In this document: in pieces, positions 38,391 through 46,731 of the stretch | Position numbering within the stretch: the stretch's first letter is position 1 | Layout of the letters: each line of letters begins with the position of its first letter | Origin: Psychrobacter sp. FDAARGOS_221 | GTDB taxonomy: Bacteria; Pseudomonadota; Gammaproteobacteria; Pseudomonadales; Moraxellaceae | Length of the DNA: 64,000 nucleotides | Direction: 5' to 3' | Assembly: GCF_002313155.2 (NCBI RefSeq) | Contig: NZ_NWFK02000001.1 | Span: forward strand, 2,976,001 to 3,040,000 | The notes under the pieces: model-generated | Told to the model about the DNA's origin: nothing | What the model saw: only the letters and a program-made list of their open reading frames with translations | The model's database searches: none | Made by a program: the position numbers and the translations under genes

Positions 38391-39557
38391 TTATAGGTTA
38401 GCATCTGCTCTTAATTGATCGGCCTTATCTGTTTTTTCCCATGTAAACGCAGTATCAGAGCCTGGACGACCAAAGTGGCCGAAGGTTGCTGTTTGCTGAT
38501 ACATAGGTTGTAACAGATTTAGCATATTTGTGATGCCGTAAGGGCGTAGGTCAAAGTGAGTGCGAATCAGCTCAATAAGAACATCATTGCTCACTTTTTC
38601 AGTACCAAACGTATTGACTGAGATAGAGGTTGGTTCAGCCACACCAATGGCATAACTGATTTGAACTTCACAGCGCTCAGCTAGACCAGCAGCAACTAAG
38701 TTCTTAGCAACATAACGACCGGCGTAGGCAGCACTGCGGTCAACTTTTGAAGGGTCTTTACCACTAAAGGCACCGCCGCCATGACGTGCCATACCGCCAT
38801 AGGTATCAACAATGATTTTACGGCCGGTTAGGCCTGCATCACCTACTGGACCACCGATGACGAATTTGCCAGTCGGGTTGATGTGATAGCGGGTTTCTTT
38901 ATGTAGCAGATGGGTTGGCAGTACGTGCTTGATGATTTCTTCCATCACCGCTTCTTGCAGATCTTTTTGTGAGATGCTTGGGTCATGCTGAGTCGACAAT
39001 ACTACCGCATCAATGGCTGATGGTGCGCCATTGGCATATTTTAAGGTAACTTGTGCTTTGGCATCTGGACGCAGCCAAGATAGGGTGCCAGCACGGCGCA
39101 ATTCAGATTGACGCTCCATTAAGCGGTGGGCAAACTCGATAGGCGCAGGCATTAATACTTCGGTTTCGTTACTGGCATAGCCGAACATTAAGCCTTGGTC
39201 ACCAGCACCTTGATCTTCAGGATTGGTGCGATCAACGCCTTGGGCAATCTCAGGTGATTGTTTACCAATCATGTTAATGACGGCACAGGTCTCACCATCA
39301 AAGCCAAGATCTGAATGATGATAGCCAATACCTTTCACCGTATCACGGACGATGCGTTCAATATCGACATTGGCAGTGGTAGAAATTTCACCTGCTAATA
39401 CCACAGCACCTGTTTTTACTAAGGTTTCACAAGCTACGCGAGCATGTAAATCCTCTTTCATGATGGCATCAAGCAAGGCGTCTGAGATTTGATCTGCCAT
39501 TTTATCTGGATGGCCTTCACTTACAGATTCAGAGGTAAAAAGTTGATAGTTATGCAT
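38391..39557 (-). CDS. metK: S-adenosylmethionine synthetase
   Basis: Makes S-adenosylmethionine from methionine and ATP, as a cytosolic tetramer using Mg2+ and K+. The 388 residues match the family. It starts [20 protein letters not shown], with the ATP motif [12 protein letters not shown] and the P-loop-like [38 protein letters not shown] is also present. The ribosome site is weak. The upstream 265-base spacer contains a large inverted repeat and a second hairpin on the leader side, with no MetJ boxes or known SAM riboswitch that I can recognise. Confidence 0.97.
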   Translation of the reverse strand: MHNYQLFTSESVSEGHPDKMADQISDALLDAIMKEDLHARVACETLVKTGAVVLAGEISTTANVDIERIVRDTVKGIGYHHSDLGFDGETCAVINMIGKQSPEIAQGVDRTNPEDQGAGDQGLMFGYASNETEVLMPAPIEFAHRLMERQSELRRAGTLSWLRPDAKAQVTLKYANGAPSAIDAVVLSTQHDPSISQKDLQEAVMEEIIKHVLPTHLLHKETRYHINPTGKFVIGGPVGDAGLTGRKIIVDTYGGMARHGGGAFSGKDPSKVDRSAAYAGRYVAKNLVAAGLAERCEVQISYAIGVAEPTSISVNTFGTEKVSNDVLIELIRTHFDLRPYGITNMLNLLQPMYQQTATFGHFGRPGSDTAFTWEKTDKADQLRADANL

Positions 39558-39617
39558 AATGAGGTATCACTTATAGTCAGCACTTGTATTTAAGAAATTA
39601 AGATTTGGAAAATCTGC

Positions 39618-39640
39618 AAGAACATCACAATGGTGTTCAT
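39618..39640 (-). other. Small hairpin in the metK leader
   Basis: GAACA...TGTTC pair around a short loop within GAACATCACAATGGTGTTC, between the large inverted repeat and the metK start. Confidence 0.45.
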
Positions 39641-39726
39641 GGTCTGTTGAACATTCAAACGAATTATTGATCGGTTACGCTTATTTTTAAGGGTAGTTGC
39701 GTGTTTATTTGAATGTTTAACAGACC
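39641..39726 (-). repeat. Large inverted repeat upstream of metK
   Basis: GGTCTGTTGAACATTCAAA at 39641-39659 is repeated inverted at 39708-39726 with a single difference, which would be a G-U pair in RNA. The arms enclose 48 bases. In the metK transcript this would form a 19-bp stem about 85 bases before the start codon, so it may be a leader structure; a small palindromic insertion element is the alternative. Confidence 0.65.
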
Positions 39727-39822
39727 CTCGGCGTAAAACTTATCTATTTTACCCTGAATGGCAATAAAACTCTAGCGAGCAACAGTCATTACTAGATTAA
39801 TAATTTTCAGCTTAGGTCTGTG

Positions 39823-40518
39823 TTAAAGTTCAGCAAACTTTTGCTTGTCTTTGAACATACACTCTTTATAAACAGGGCATTCACCGCATTTCGGTGTACG
39901 TGCTTGGCAGGTATAGCGGCCATGCAAAATTAGATAGTGGTGTGCATCGACAAGATAGGCTTCTGGTACCCGTTCAAGCAGCTTTTTTTCAACCGCAAGT
40001 ACGGTAGGGCCAGTGGCCAGTCCGGTTCGATTACTGACTCGAAAGATATGGGTATCAACCGCCATTGTGGGCTGTCCAAAAGCGGTATTTAGTACCACGT
40101 TTGCTGTTTTGCGACCGACGCCAGCCAATGCTTCTAAATCTTTGCGATTATCCGGTACATGGCTGTTGTGTTTATCAATCAAGTCTTTACAGGTTTTAAT
40201 CACATTTTTTGCTTTAGAGTTAAATAAGCCAATGGTCTTAATATACTCTTTGAGCCCGTCTTCTCCGAGTGCATAGATAGCTTCAGGCGTATTAGCCACA
40301 GCAAACAATTTACGCGTCGCAATATTGACACTAATGTCAGTCGCTTGCGCTGATAGGATAACCGCGATTAATAGTTCAAAGTCGCTGCTGTACTCAAGCT
40401 CAGTGACAGGCTCATCAATGGCAGCAGCCAGCTTGTCAAAAAAAGCCATCACATTGCGATTGGGCAAGCGTCTTGAAGGTGGGGTGTCCGCTGTTTTGTG
40501 TTTAATAACTCGACTCAT
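39823..40518 (-). CDS. nth: Endonuclease III (DNA glycosylase/AP lyase)
   Basis: Removes oxidised pyrimidines and nicks the abasic site. From ATG 40518 (MSRVIKHK) it has 231 residues; AGGAAA lies twelve bases upstream, and a TTG at 40575 would add 19 unlikely residues. The body has FELLIAVILSAQATDISVN, the helix-hairpin-helix LAGVGRKTANVVLN with catalytic Lys, and catalytic Asp in MAVDTHIFRVSNR. The [4Fe-4S] loop is CQARTPKCGECPVYKEC. Next to it is an RnfB-like gene, echoing the rnf-nth linkage of many gammaproteobacteria. Confidence 0.95.
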   Translation of the reverse strand: MSRVIKHKTADTPPSRRLPNRNVMAFFDKLAAAIDEPVTELEYSSDFELLIAVILSAQATDISVNIATRKLFAVANTPEAIYALGEDGLKEYIKTIGLFNSKAKNVIKTCKDLIDKHNSHVPDNRKDLEALAGVGRKTANVVLNTAFGQPTMAVDTHIFRVSNRTGLATGPTVLAVEKKLLERVPEAYLVDAHHYLILHGRYTCQARTPKCGECPVYKECMFKDKQKFAEL

Positions 40519-40657
40519 AGTCTGGGTATATTTCCTAAGGGTCTGAATATAGTGTTGATTAAATAAAATAATCAATTCATTAATTAATTAATTAATTAAT
40601 CAAACAAATGATCACTGTTATTGCTATCAATGTTCATAATCATTGTTAGATTTTAGC

Positions 40658-41494
40658 CTAGTCAAGCTGCGCTAATTGCTGCTTTAAATCATCCAGCTCT
40701 GCTTGTTTTTTATCGTTAGCGCGCACACTCAGCTGTTTTTCTAACTTTTTGATTTTAGTGCGTAATTTTGCGGCGGCAATGGTAGCTTTTGCTTTTTGGG
40801 CATCGATATCTAAGCTTTGATGTGAGGCATTACCTAACAAAGTCTCTACCATACTGGTCACTGGCTTAGCATGGCTTTTGTCCGTCATTTGCTGAGCCAC
40901 TCGATTCAAGTGAGTATGATAGCGGCCGCGAAGATGAGCCTGCTCCTTATCTCGATATTCAGCAGTTTCAAGCTCTGATGCGCGTGGTACTTGCACTAGG
41001 TCAATGCAGTCTACAGGGCAGGGCGGTAGGCATAACTCACACCCAGTGCATAGATCAGTAATGATGGTGTGCATGTGCTTGCCAGTGCCTACGATGGCAT
41101 CGACAGGGCAGGCAGGTATGCATTTGGTGCAGCCAATACAGTCATCTTCACGAATGACGGCGCGCACCTCAGTTGGTCTTTGAGTATTAGGGTCAACAGG
41201 CCAAGGCGATTCACGAGCAATCAAAGTCTCACGTTGCATAATCGTAGCGATGGCATTACTAACCGGCTGACCACCTGGAACACATCTGTTGTGCGGCTCA
41301 TCCTCTGTTACGATTGCAACCGCATAAGGCAAGCAGCCGTCTGAATGATCACATAAGCCACACTGAGTCTGAGGCAGACACGCATCAACGGCAGCTATAG
41401 TTTGTTGCTGCTCAGCGGATAACTGTTGCAAATTTAGGCGATCAAATAAAATCGGTAGATTGTCCAAGCGTTCAGGTATCACTAATAACCTCAC
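40658..41494 (-). CDS. RnfB-like iron-sulfur protein without membrane anchor
   Basis: 278 residues with three iron-sulfur sites: an N-terminal cluster region with Cys39, 45, 48 and 53 (CGLCDHSDGC), then two ferredoxin motifs CIGCTKCIPACP and CTGCELCLPPCP. RnfB of the Rnf/Rsx complex has this order but starts with a membrane helix, absent here. A C-terminal helical coiled coil of about 90 residues (AKLRTKIKKLEKQLSV) is extra. The other rnf genes are not next to it, so it may act as a stand-alone electron carrier, perhaps for nth or SoxR reduction. The GTG start is uncertain. Confidence 0.78.
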   Translation of the reverse strand: MRLLVIPERLDNLPILFDRLNLQQLSAEQQQTIAAVDACLPQTQCGLCDHSDGCLPYAVAIVTEDEPHNRCVPGGQPVSNAIATIMQRETLIARESPWPVDPNTQRPTEVRAVIREDDCIGCTKCIPACPVDAIVGTGKHMHTIITDLCTGCELCLPPCPVDCIDLVQVPRASELETAEYRDKEQAHLRGRYHTHLNRVAQQMTDKSHAKPVTSMVETLLGNASHQSLDIDAQKAKATIAAAKLRTKIKKLEKQLSVRANDKKQAELDDLKQQLAQLD

Positions 41495-41694
41495 ATCTGG
41501 TTCATATAGCCAAGCTATCCTGCTAAAAGCTGGCTAATAGAATAACTAATAGAAATAAATAAAAACTAAAATAAGTAGAAATCTAGATAGTTAAGTCACG
41601 TACTGAGCAGCTTAAAATCGTAAGAAATAAGGCTGTTTAGAGCGGCGTTAATACAACTAAAATAGCCTAAGCATAGCACTTATATCATGCCGTT

Positions 41695-43479
41695 TTATGC
41701 CGCTAAACTAAGCAGTTGGTATAAGCTGCTGTTTCCAACGTGTAGCGCATGCTTACCTAACGGATGTTGCTGCTGACGTGCGCTCAGCTGATGATCAACA
41801 GCTAATAATACATCAGCCACTTTAGCAAATTGTGCATAGCTGTGCGCGTCGCGTTTAATCAGTGTTTGACCGTCTTGATAAAAGGTATCTTCTAAATATA
41901 GGGCCAAATGATTGAGTATGTTTGCCGCATCTGTTAACTCTAAAAAGCGAATAGCACCGGCAACTTGCTTTAAGGTCTGTGGAATCTGATGTAATAGTTC
42001 ATCTGGATATTGTGACCCATCTGTCTCTTCTGCACCTAATACATTAGCCTGATGCGCCGGATTAATTGGATCTAGATAATCACTGATACTGCGTTCTAGA
42101 CGGCGCAATAATTGACGACATTGTTCAGTTAGGTCTTGATAAGCAGACTGCAGCTGATGAATAGAAATACTCGCGTTATTGAGTTGCCATGCCTGCGCAC
42201 CTGGAGTATGTGCATTTGACATGCGAATAGCCGCGTTTTCTGCTTGAATCAAGTCTGCTAAAAAGCTATCTAATTGTTGATCAGAGGGCTGTTGCCATTG
42301 TGACAGTTGCTGAGCGCTTTGGCGTAGAGTATTTGCCACTGGTGCTAGTTTTAATAAGTCAAAGGTTGAGGCAAGTGCCAGTAATTTGTGATTGATATCA
42401 TCAAAACTAACGTCTACAGGCTCGCTTTGGCTGCCATCATTGACTAGCGCATGCACTTCAACTTTAATATCACTAATCTCTTGCTGTAATAGCTCATTTA
42501 ATTGGGTAGCAATCTTTTGATCAGGCCCATACATAAAGTGCGCAAACTGATTGAGCTGCGCTTTATCGAGCTGATTATGTTCAAGGCTTTGTTTTAATTG
42601 GACCGCCCATTCATTGGATTGTAAACAGGCAAAGCTTACCAAGTCGGCAAAGCGTTGATCGTCTGCTGGCAGGTAGTTATGGAACTGTTGATCTAAAAAT
42701 ATAAAGAGGCGTTTTTGCGCTTCGTTTAATGGCAATATTTTGGCCAAATCTTTGGTAGCGGCTTGTGCCGCCTGCCAGAATAAGCTGGATGATTTTTGGG
42801 CAACTCGGTGACAAGCCTGGAACATCGCATCCAGTTTTTGTAGCTGGTCGTTGGTTAGTTGTGGCTGACCTGTATGATTAGGCACATCGGCTTTGACGGA
42901 TAAAGCCACTGCCAATCCAGAACGATAGGCGGTTGCTAGTAGCGACTGATCTAAGCCAAGCTCAGTGATGGATTGAAAGTTTTGAGCAGGGTTGGCTAGA
43001 GTGATTTGACTAAAGTCATCAGAGATAAGGTCGTTTTTAGCAAGCGTAGATTGACCAATCAGCTGTAATAACTGGTTAATAATAGGCAGTAGCAAAGAGG
43101 GCTCTACGGTTTCTTGTAACAGCACAAACTCAATATAGCGCTCTAATATCATCACTGCTTGTGACAGGGAAAGAATAAGCGGTTTGTTTTGATTATTCCC
43201 TTGCTCATATAGGTGTTGCAGCGCTTGTGCAATTGCCTTTGTTAGTTGGCTAGCTCCTGATAAATCAATCAGCTCAAGGACAGCGGTCAATTGCTGAAAT
43301 GAGGCAACTGAATCGAGCAGTAGCGGTGCTTGCTCGATGTCATCATAAAACTCAGTTAGATGCTGCTCAGCAACCCTCAGTGTGGTCTTAATCTCAGGAC
43401 GCAATAGATACAAAGAATTCAGATCAAAGTTTGTAACACTGATTGCTTGAGTGGCTGGTTGCGTGTGTGCTGCTGTCAT
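41695..43479 (-). CDS. FimL-like protein (ChpA N-terminal homologue)
   Basis: 594 residues of alpha-helical, Gln- and Leu-rich sequence with no membrane helix. The start (SLYLLRPEIKTTLRVAEQHL, FQQLTAVLELIDLSGASQL) resembles the N-terminal Hpt-like domain of ChpA and FimL. Similar weak repeats occur near residues 430-500 and 500-560 (QTLKQVAGAIRFLELTDAAN). Phosphorylatable His motifs are not evident, as in FimL. In Pseudomonas and Acinetobacter such proteins help control type IV pili and cAMP signalling. No other pilus gene lies in the window. It lies 98 bases downstream of dnaQ. Confidence 0.6.
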   Translation of the reverse strand: MTAAHTQPATQAISVTNFDLNSLYLLRPEIKTTLRVAEQHLTEFYDDIEQAPLLLDSVASFQQLTAVLELIDLSGASQLTKAIAQALQHLYEQGNNQNKPLILSLSQAVMILERYIEFVLLQETVEPSLLLPIINQLLQLIGQSTLAKNDLISDDFSQITLANPAQNFQSITELGLDQSLLATAYRSGLAVALSVKADVPNHTGQPQLTNDQLQKLDAMFQACHRVAQKSSSLFWQAAQAATKDLAKILPLNEAQKRLFIFLDQQFHNYLPADDQRFADLVSFACLQSNEWAVQLKQSLEHNQLDKAQLNQFAHFMYGPDQKIATQLNELLQQEISDIKVEVHALVNDGSQSEPVDVSFDDINHKLLALASTFDLLKLAPVANTLRQSAQQLSQWQQPSDQQLDSFLADLIQAENAAIRMSNAHTPGAQAWQLNNASISIHQLQSAYQDLTEQCRQLLRRLERSISDYLDPINPAHQANVLGAEETDGSQYPDELLHQIPQTLKQVAGAIRFLELTDAANILNHLALYLEDTFYQDGQTLIKRDAHSYAQFAKVADVLLAVDHQLSARQQQHPLGKHALHVGNSSLYQLLSLAA

Positions 43480-43577
43480 AAGAGTACCGGTTAATAAAAA
43501 AGTCCATTTTAGGTTTTAGCTTGATTTGCTCATAAGCTCTACTTGCTCATCATTTATCTAATAATTGATCTAATCAA

Positions 43578-44771
43578 TTAGCTACTAAGATACAGGTTAT
43601 GCGCTAAAGGCTGCTGAGTGGCTGATTTTTGATACAGCATGCTAGGTAGCGATTGCGGATCGACCACTTGATGAAAACAGGTGATGCCTTGAGTGTCTGC
43701 TAAACTTGGATGCTTGCCAACTAATTTTGCTACCCAGCTAACATGGTCGTTAAATTGAGCTTTAGCCGCCAAAAGTTTGTCAGCCAAATGACTAAAGTTA
43801 GCGTGTGAACTTGCCCCTTCGGTCTGAATGTCCTCATCAATAGCAAGGGCAACCTGGCCACCTGTCATGGCCAAATACACTTCTGCTAAAATCTCGGAGT
43901 CAAGTAATGCTCCATGGAAGGTACGGTCCATTTTACCAACGTTTAGACGGCGTACTAATGCATCCAAGGTGTTCTTTTGGCCAGGATATTGTTGTTTAGC
44001 CAGTACTAATGAGTCGGTAACGGTGATTTTTTCAGCAAAATCTGTCAAACCAACTTTATCAAACTCCATCGATAAGAAGCTGATATCGAACGGCGCGTTG
44101 TGAGCGATAACTTCAGCGCCAAGCATAAAGTCATACAGCTGCTGAGCAACTTTATCGAAGGTTGGTTTATCGGCTAAAAAGGCTTCAGAAATACCGTGAA
44201 CGCGAATAACTTCTTCATCCATACCGCGTTGAGGGTTGATATAGACGTGCAGCTTTTCACCGGTGAATTTGCGGTTCACCAGCTCTACGATACCTACCTC
44301 AATGATGCGGTCCCCTTTGAGTGCGTCCAGACCTGTGGTCTCGGTATCCATAATAAGCTGACGACCAGACTCACCGCTATGAATAGGCTTTGGCAATAAC
44401 GGCTTAAAATGGGGGTTAGCACGACTGGTATCACCGTCAAATTCAATCTCTGCTTCAACCAATTCAGTTTCTGTTGTCTCTACTATGGGCGCATCAACAG
44501 GCATGTTTTGATCTAGTGGGTCGTTAAAAGTTTGGTTCATGGTGTTATCGTTATCTTCTATAGGATAGGGTTCATCAGCGACAACATCATCAAAGCCTAA
44601 AGGGTCGCTAAACAGCCAATCATCTGAAGTTGATTGTGCGCTATCGACTGCTGATGAATGAGATAAATAGTCTGTCGTTGAATGATCGTTCATTTTTTGA
44701 GCTTGGTTTTTTCGAGCTTCGATTTCTTGTGCTTGGCTTTGCTGTTTTTGGCTTGGGGTTTGAGTTGCCAA
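43578..44771 (-). CDS. dnaQ: DNA polymerase III epsilon subunit (3'-5' proofreading exonuclease)
   Basis: The DEDDh exonuclease that proofreads for the replicative polymerase. The catalytic part starts near residue 138: RQLIMDTETTGLD (Asp142, Glu144), VIAHNAPFDISFL, and RTFHGALLDSEILAEVY with His and Asp. About 135 residues of acidic, low-complexity sequence precede it, unlike E. coli DnaQ, which starts at the exonuclease. Candidate starts are TTG 44771, ATG 44693 and ATG 44540, none with a good ribosome site. The frame is open further upstream to 44820, through a run of nine A at the end of rnhA, so it may be made as an RNase HI-DnaQ fusion by -1 frameshifting. Confidence 0.9.
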   Translation of the reverse strand: MATQTPSQKQQSQAQEIEARKNQAQKMNDHSTTDYLSHSSAVDSAQSTSDDWLFSDPLGFDDVVADEPYPIEDNDNTMNQTFNDPLDQNMPVDAPIVETTETELVEAEIEFDGDTSRANPHFKPLLPKPIHSGESGRQLIMDTETTGLDALKGDRIIEVGIVELVNRKFTGEKLHVYINPQRGMDEEVIRVHGISEAFLADKPTFDKVAQQLYDFMLGAEVIAHNAPFDISFLSMEFDKVGLTDFAEKITVTDSLVLAKQQYPGQKNTLDALVRRLNVGKMDRTFHGALLDSEILAEVYLAMTGGQVALAIDEDIQTEGASSHANFSHLADKLLAAKAQFNDHVSWVAKLVGKHPSLADTQGITCFHQVVDPQSLPSMLYQKSATQQPLAHNLYLSS

Positions 44772-44806
44772 GCTATCTTCTGTTTGAGTCGTAGTTGCCG
44801 AATTAT

Positions 44807-44820
44807 TCAGTTTTTTTTTA
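44807..44820 (-). other. A9 slippery tract at the rnhA stop, linking to the dnaQ frame
   Basis: On the coding strand the sequence reads TTA AAA AAA AAC TGA in the rnhA frame; the -1 frame continues CTG AAT AAT TCG and stays open into dnaQ. The tract fits a programmed -1 frameshift site or transcriptional slippage. A T run on the plus strand also makes length errors in assembly or replication likely. Confidence 0.6.
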
Positions 44821-45322
44821 AGGCTTCTGATTCATTTGAGTCGCCTGCAGGTGCTGATGGGGACTCTGAAGACTCAAGGATACCTCTATTGGCCAGCTCA
44901 TCGGCTTTTTCATTACCTTCATGTCCGGCATGACCTTTCACCCAGTGCCAGCTAACATCACGGTTTTGCTGTAGCGCATCTAATCGTTGCCACAGTTCCT
45001 GATTTTTAACCGGTTTGTTCGCTGCTGTCTTCCAACCTTTTTTCTTCCAATTGTCAATCCATTGGGTGATACCATTTTTGACATAACTTGAGTCGGTCCA
45101 AATTTCAAGGGTTTGGTCTTGCGGGCTTTTTTCTAGAGCAACAATGGCACCCATAAGCTCCATTTGGTTATTGGTAGTGTGCGCATCGCCACCAAAATGT
45201 TCAGCCTGCTGACCATCACTAAACACTAAAAATGCACCCCAACCGCCTGGACCAGGGTTACCTTTACAGGCGCCGTCGGTAAACGCCACAGTGGTATTAG
45301 GTTTAGGATTTAGTACAGACAT
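44807..45322 (-). CDS. rnhA: Ribonuclease HI
   Basis: Degrades RNA in RNA-DNA hybrids. The 171 residues carry the family catalytic set: [16 protein letters not shown] (first Asp), [10 protein letters not shown] (Glu), [16 protein letters not shown] (Asp) and [19 protein letters not shown] (His and final Asp). A 20-residue Ser- and Glu-rich tail after the usual end leads into codons TTA AAA AAA AAC TGA. This is a run of nine A containing the -1 slippery heptamer A AAA AAC, right at the stop, with the dnaQ frame open across it. Confidence 0.95.
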   Translation of the reverse strand: MSVLNPKPNTTVAFTDGACKGNPGPGGWGAFLVFSDGQQAEHFGGDAHTTNNQMELMGAIVALEKSPQDQTLEIWTDSSYVKNGITQWIDNWKKKGWKTAANKPVKNQELWQRLDALQQNRDVSWHWVKGHAGHEGNEKADELANRGILESSESPSAPAGDSNESEALKKN

Positions 45323-45719
45323 AGATGCTCACTCAAAAATTTAAATCTAAAATGTGACAGGTTTTAAAATGACAATGTTAACGCTAATAACAAGTCAAAA
45401 GGTAACATGTTAAGTAGGATTAATAGTAAAACTATTATTGCGGTTAGTATATCAAAAATCACTGCCCATTTGCGCCTTCAACTTATTTATTGTCAGCGTC
45501 TGACTGTTGGTTTTAAATGATAACAATCGTACCAAGTTGCTTTAAGTTTGTTAAAATGGGCGCAGTGTTTGATTAGGGTATACGTATCATGATTATTGAT
45601 ATCTACAACACCTGAAAAAACAGCCTTAAGGCTAATAGTTAGTCTATTAATGACCTTATTTTATATTTTCAGCAATAGCTGCTACTTTTACCCACACTGG
45701 GGCGATTAGGAATATTATT
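45323..45719. other. Divergent spacer rnhA / lipoprotein gene
   Basis: 397 AT-rich bases with no convincing gene. A palindrome GCCTTAAGGC and an eight-codon ORF (ATG at about 45590) are present, but nothing that can be named. Confidence 0.4.
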
Positions 45720-46298
45720 TTGAACTTTTATACGATGAAAAAACCTGCTTTTACTGCCTTGATGCTGAGTGCAGTGTTTATGGTTTCAGCCTGTAGTAAC
45801 AATAACGATGACAGTCAAAGCACTGGCGACAACACTAATGCTAGCGACGCACAAGTGGCAGCCAATCAGTACGATGAAGTATTTGCAGGGTGTTACACCG
45901 TCAGCAAAGATGAACCGGCTCAAATCAAAATCAGCACCCAAGATCAGGGCCTAGTGATGCAGATGAAAGAGCCAAAGTCTGCTGGTAGAGTTTGGGATGA
46001 TCCTGAGCCTTTAGAGCCGATCGATTTGGATCAAACAGAAAAGTACTTTTCAATCGACAAAAACAATCTGACAGCCATGATTGGTCGTCCAGATCGAGTA
46101 CTGGTGCTAGGCCATATTAAGTCTGCTTACGTCAATATCAATCCAACCCTAGATAGCCCATATTTAGGATTCATCTTGCAAGGAGCAAATACCATTTACA
46201 AGGTAGCCTGTGATGACAACGTCAATATGGACTTAGTTAGTGAAGAAGACATGAGTAACATTACGGTTAAGCCAATCGGTAAAGTGGATACTGAATAA
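45720..46298 (+). CDS. Lipoprotein of unknown function
   Basis: 192 residues with a signal peptide ending in the lipobox VSAC, then a polar Asp- and Asn-rich linker and a compact domain of about 140 residues containing two cysteines (AGCYTVSKDEP and YKVACDDN). The TTG start at 45720 has AGGAA eight bases upstream; ATG 45735 also gives a full signal peptide. It is not recognised. A small membrane protein gene follows after 29 bases, suggesting an operon. Confidence 0.75.
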   Translation: MNFYTMKKPAFTALMLSAVFMVSACSNNNDDSQSTGDNTNASDAQVAANQYDEVFAGCYTVSKDEPAQIKISTQDQGLVMQMKEPKSAGRVWDDPEPLEPIDLDQTEKYFSIDKNNLTAMIGRPDRVLVLGHIKSAYVNINPTLDSPYLGFILQGANTIYKVACDDNVNMDLVSEEDMSNITVKPIGKVDTE

Positions 46299-46327
46299 GT
46301 CAGCAACAAGCAAAAGGGTAGAGTAAC

Positions 46328-46633
46328 ATGGGTTTTTTAAATTACTTATTATTGGGTGCATTGGCTTATGCGGCTGGCTGGGCAGTGCGTATTTATGTGT
46401 TAGAAAATGGACCACGTCCTGAGCAAGCTTATAGCTTACAACATCCTAAAGTAATCCAGATTTTGGCTTTATTCTTGCTAGTAATGCTTATTATCTCGAC
46501 ATTGTTGGGACGTTTTGTGCTTGGCCATGAGGGTTTTGATTGGGCATTTATTATCGTCAATAGTGTATCAGCCACTTTTGTTTTCTCTTTTGGGTTAAGT
46601 CCAGATCATATTCGTCACGACTTACCCGATTAA
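46328..46633 (+). CDS. Small membrane protein of unknown function
   Basis: 101 residues with three predicted helices: FLNYLLLGALAYAAGWAVRI, VIQILALFLLVMLIISTLLG and FIIVNSVSATFVFSFGL. A short polar loop (LENGPRPEQAYSLQHP) follows the first. AAGGGTAGAG precedes the ATG. It lies behind the lipoprotein gene and before a strong terminator. No family is recognised. Confidence 0.7.
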   Translation: MGFLNYLLLGALAYAAGWAVRIYVLENGPRPEQAYSLQHPKVIQILALFLLVMLIISTLLGRFVLGHEGFDWAFIIVNSVSATFVFSFGLSPDHIRHDLPD

Positions 46634-46665
46634 AAAGAGTTTAGTAAATATCTTAATGAGATAAC

Positions 46666-46698
46666 AAAAAAACCGCCTCAATAAGAAGCGGTTTTTTT
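46666..46698. terminator. Bidirectional terminator between convergent operons
   Basis: AAAAAAACCGC and GCGGTTTTTTT form a stem around eleven bases, with A and T runs on either side, between the small membrane gene and the efflux outer-membrane gene. Confidence 0.8.
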
Positions 46699-46731
46699 GT
46701 ATTTAGACTATCTATATAACAATCACTCAGA

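Noticed and set aside
39558..39822. A known SAM riboswitch before metK
   Set aside because: None of the conserved core sequences of the SAM riboswitch classes I know could be found; only the inverted repeat is clear.
40580..40600. TTAA repeat near nth
   Set aside because: A simple run of (TTAA)n of about five copies; no reason to call it functional.
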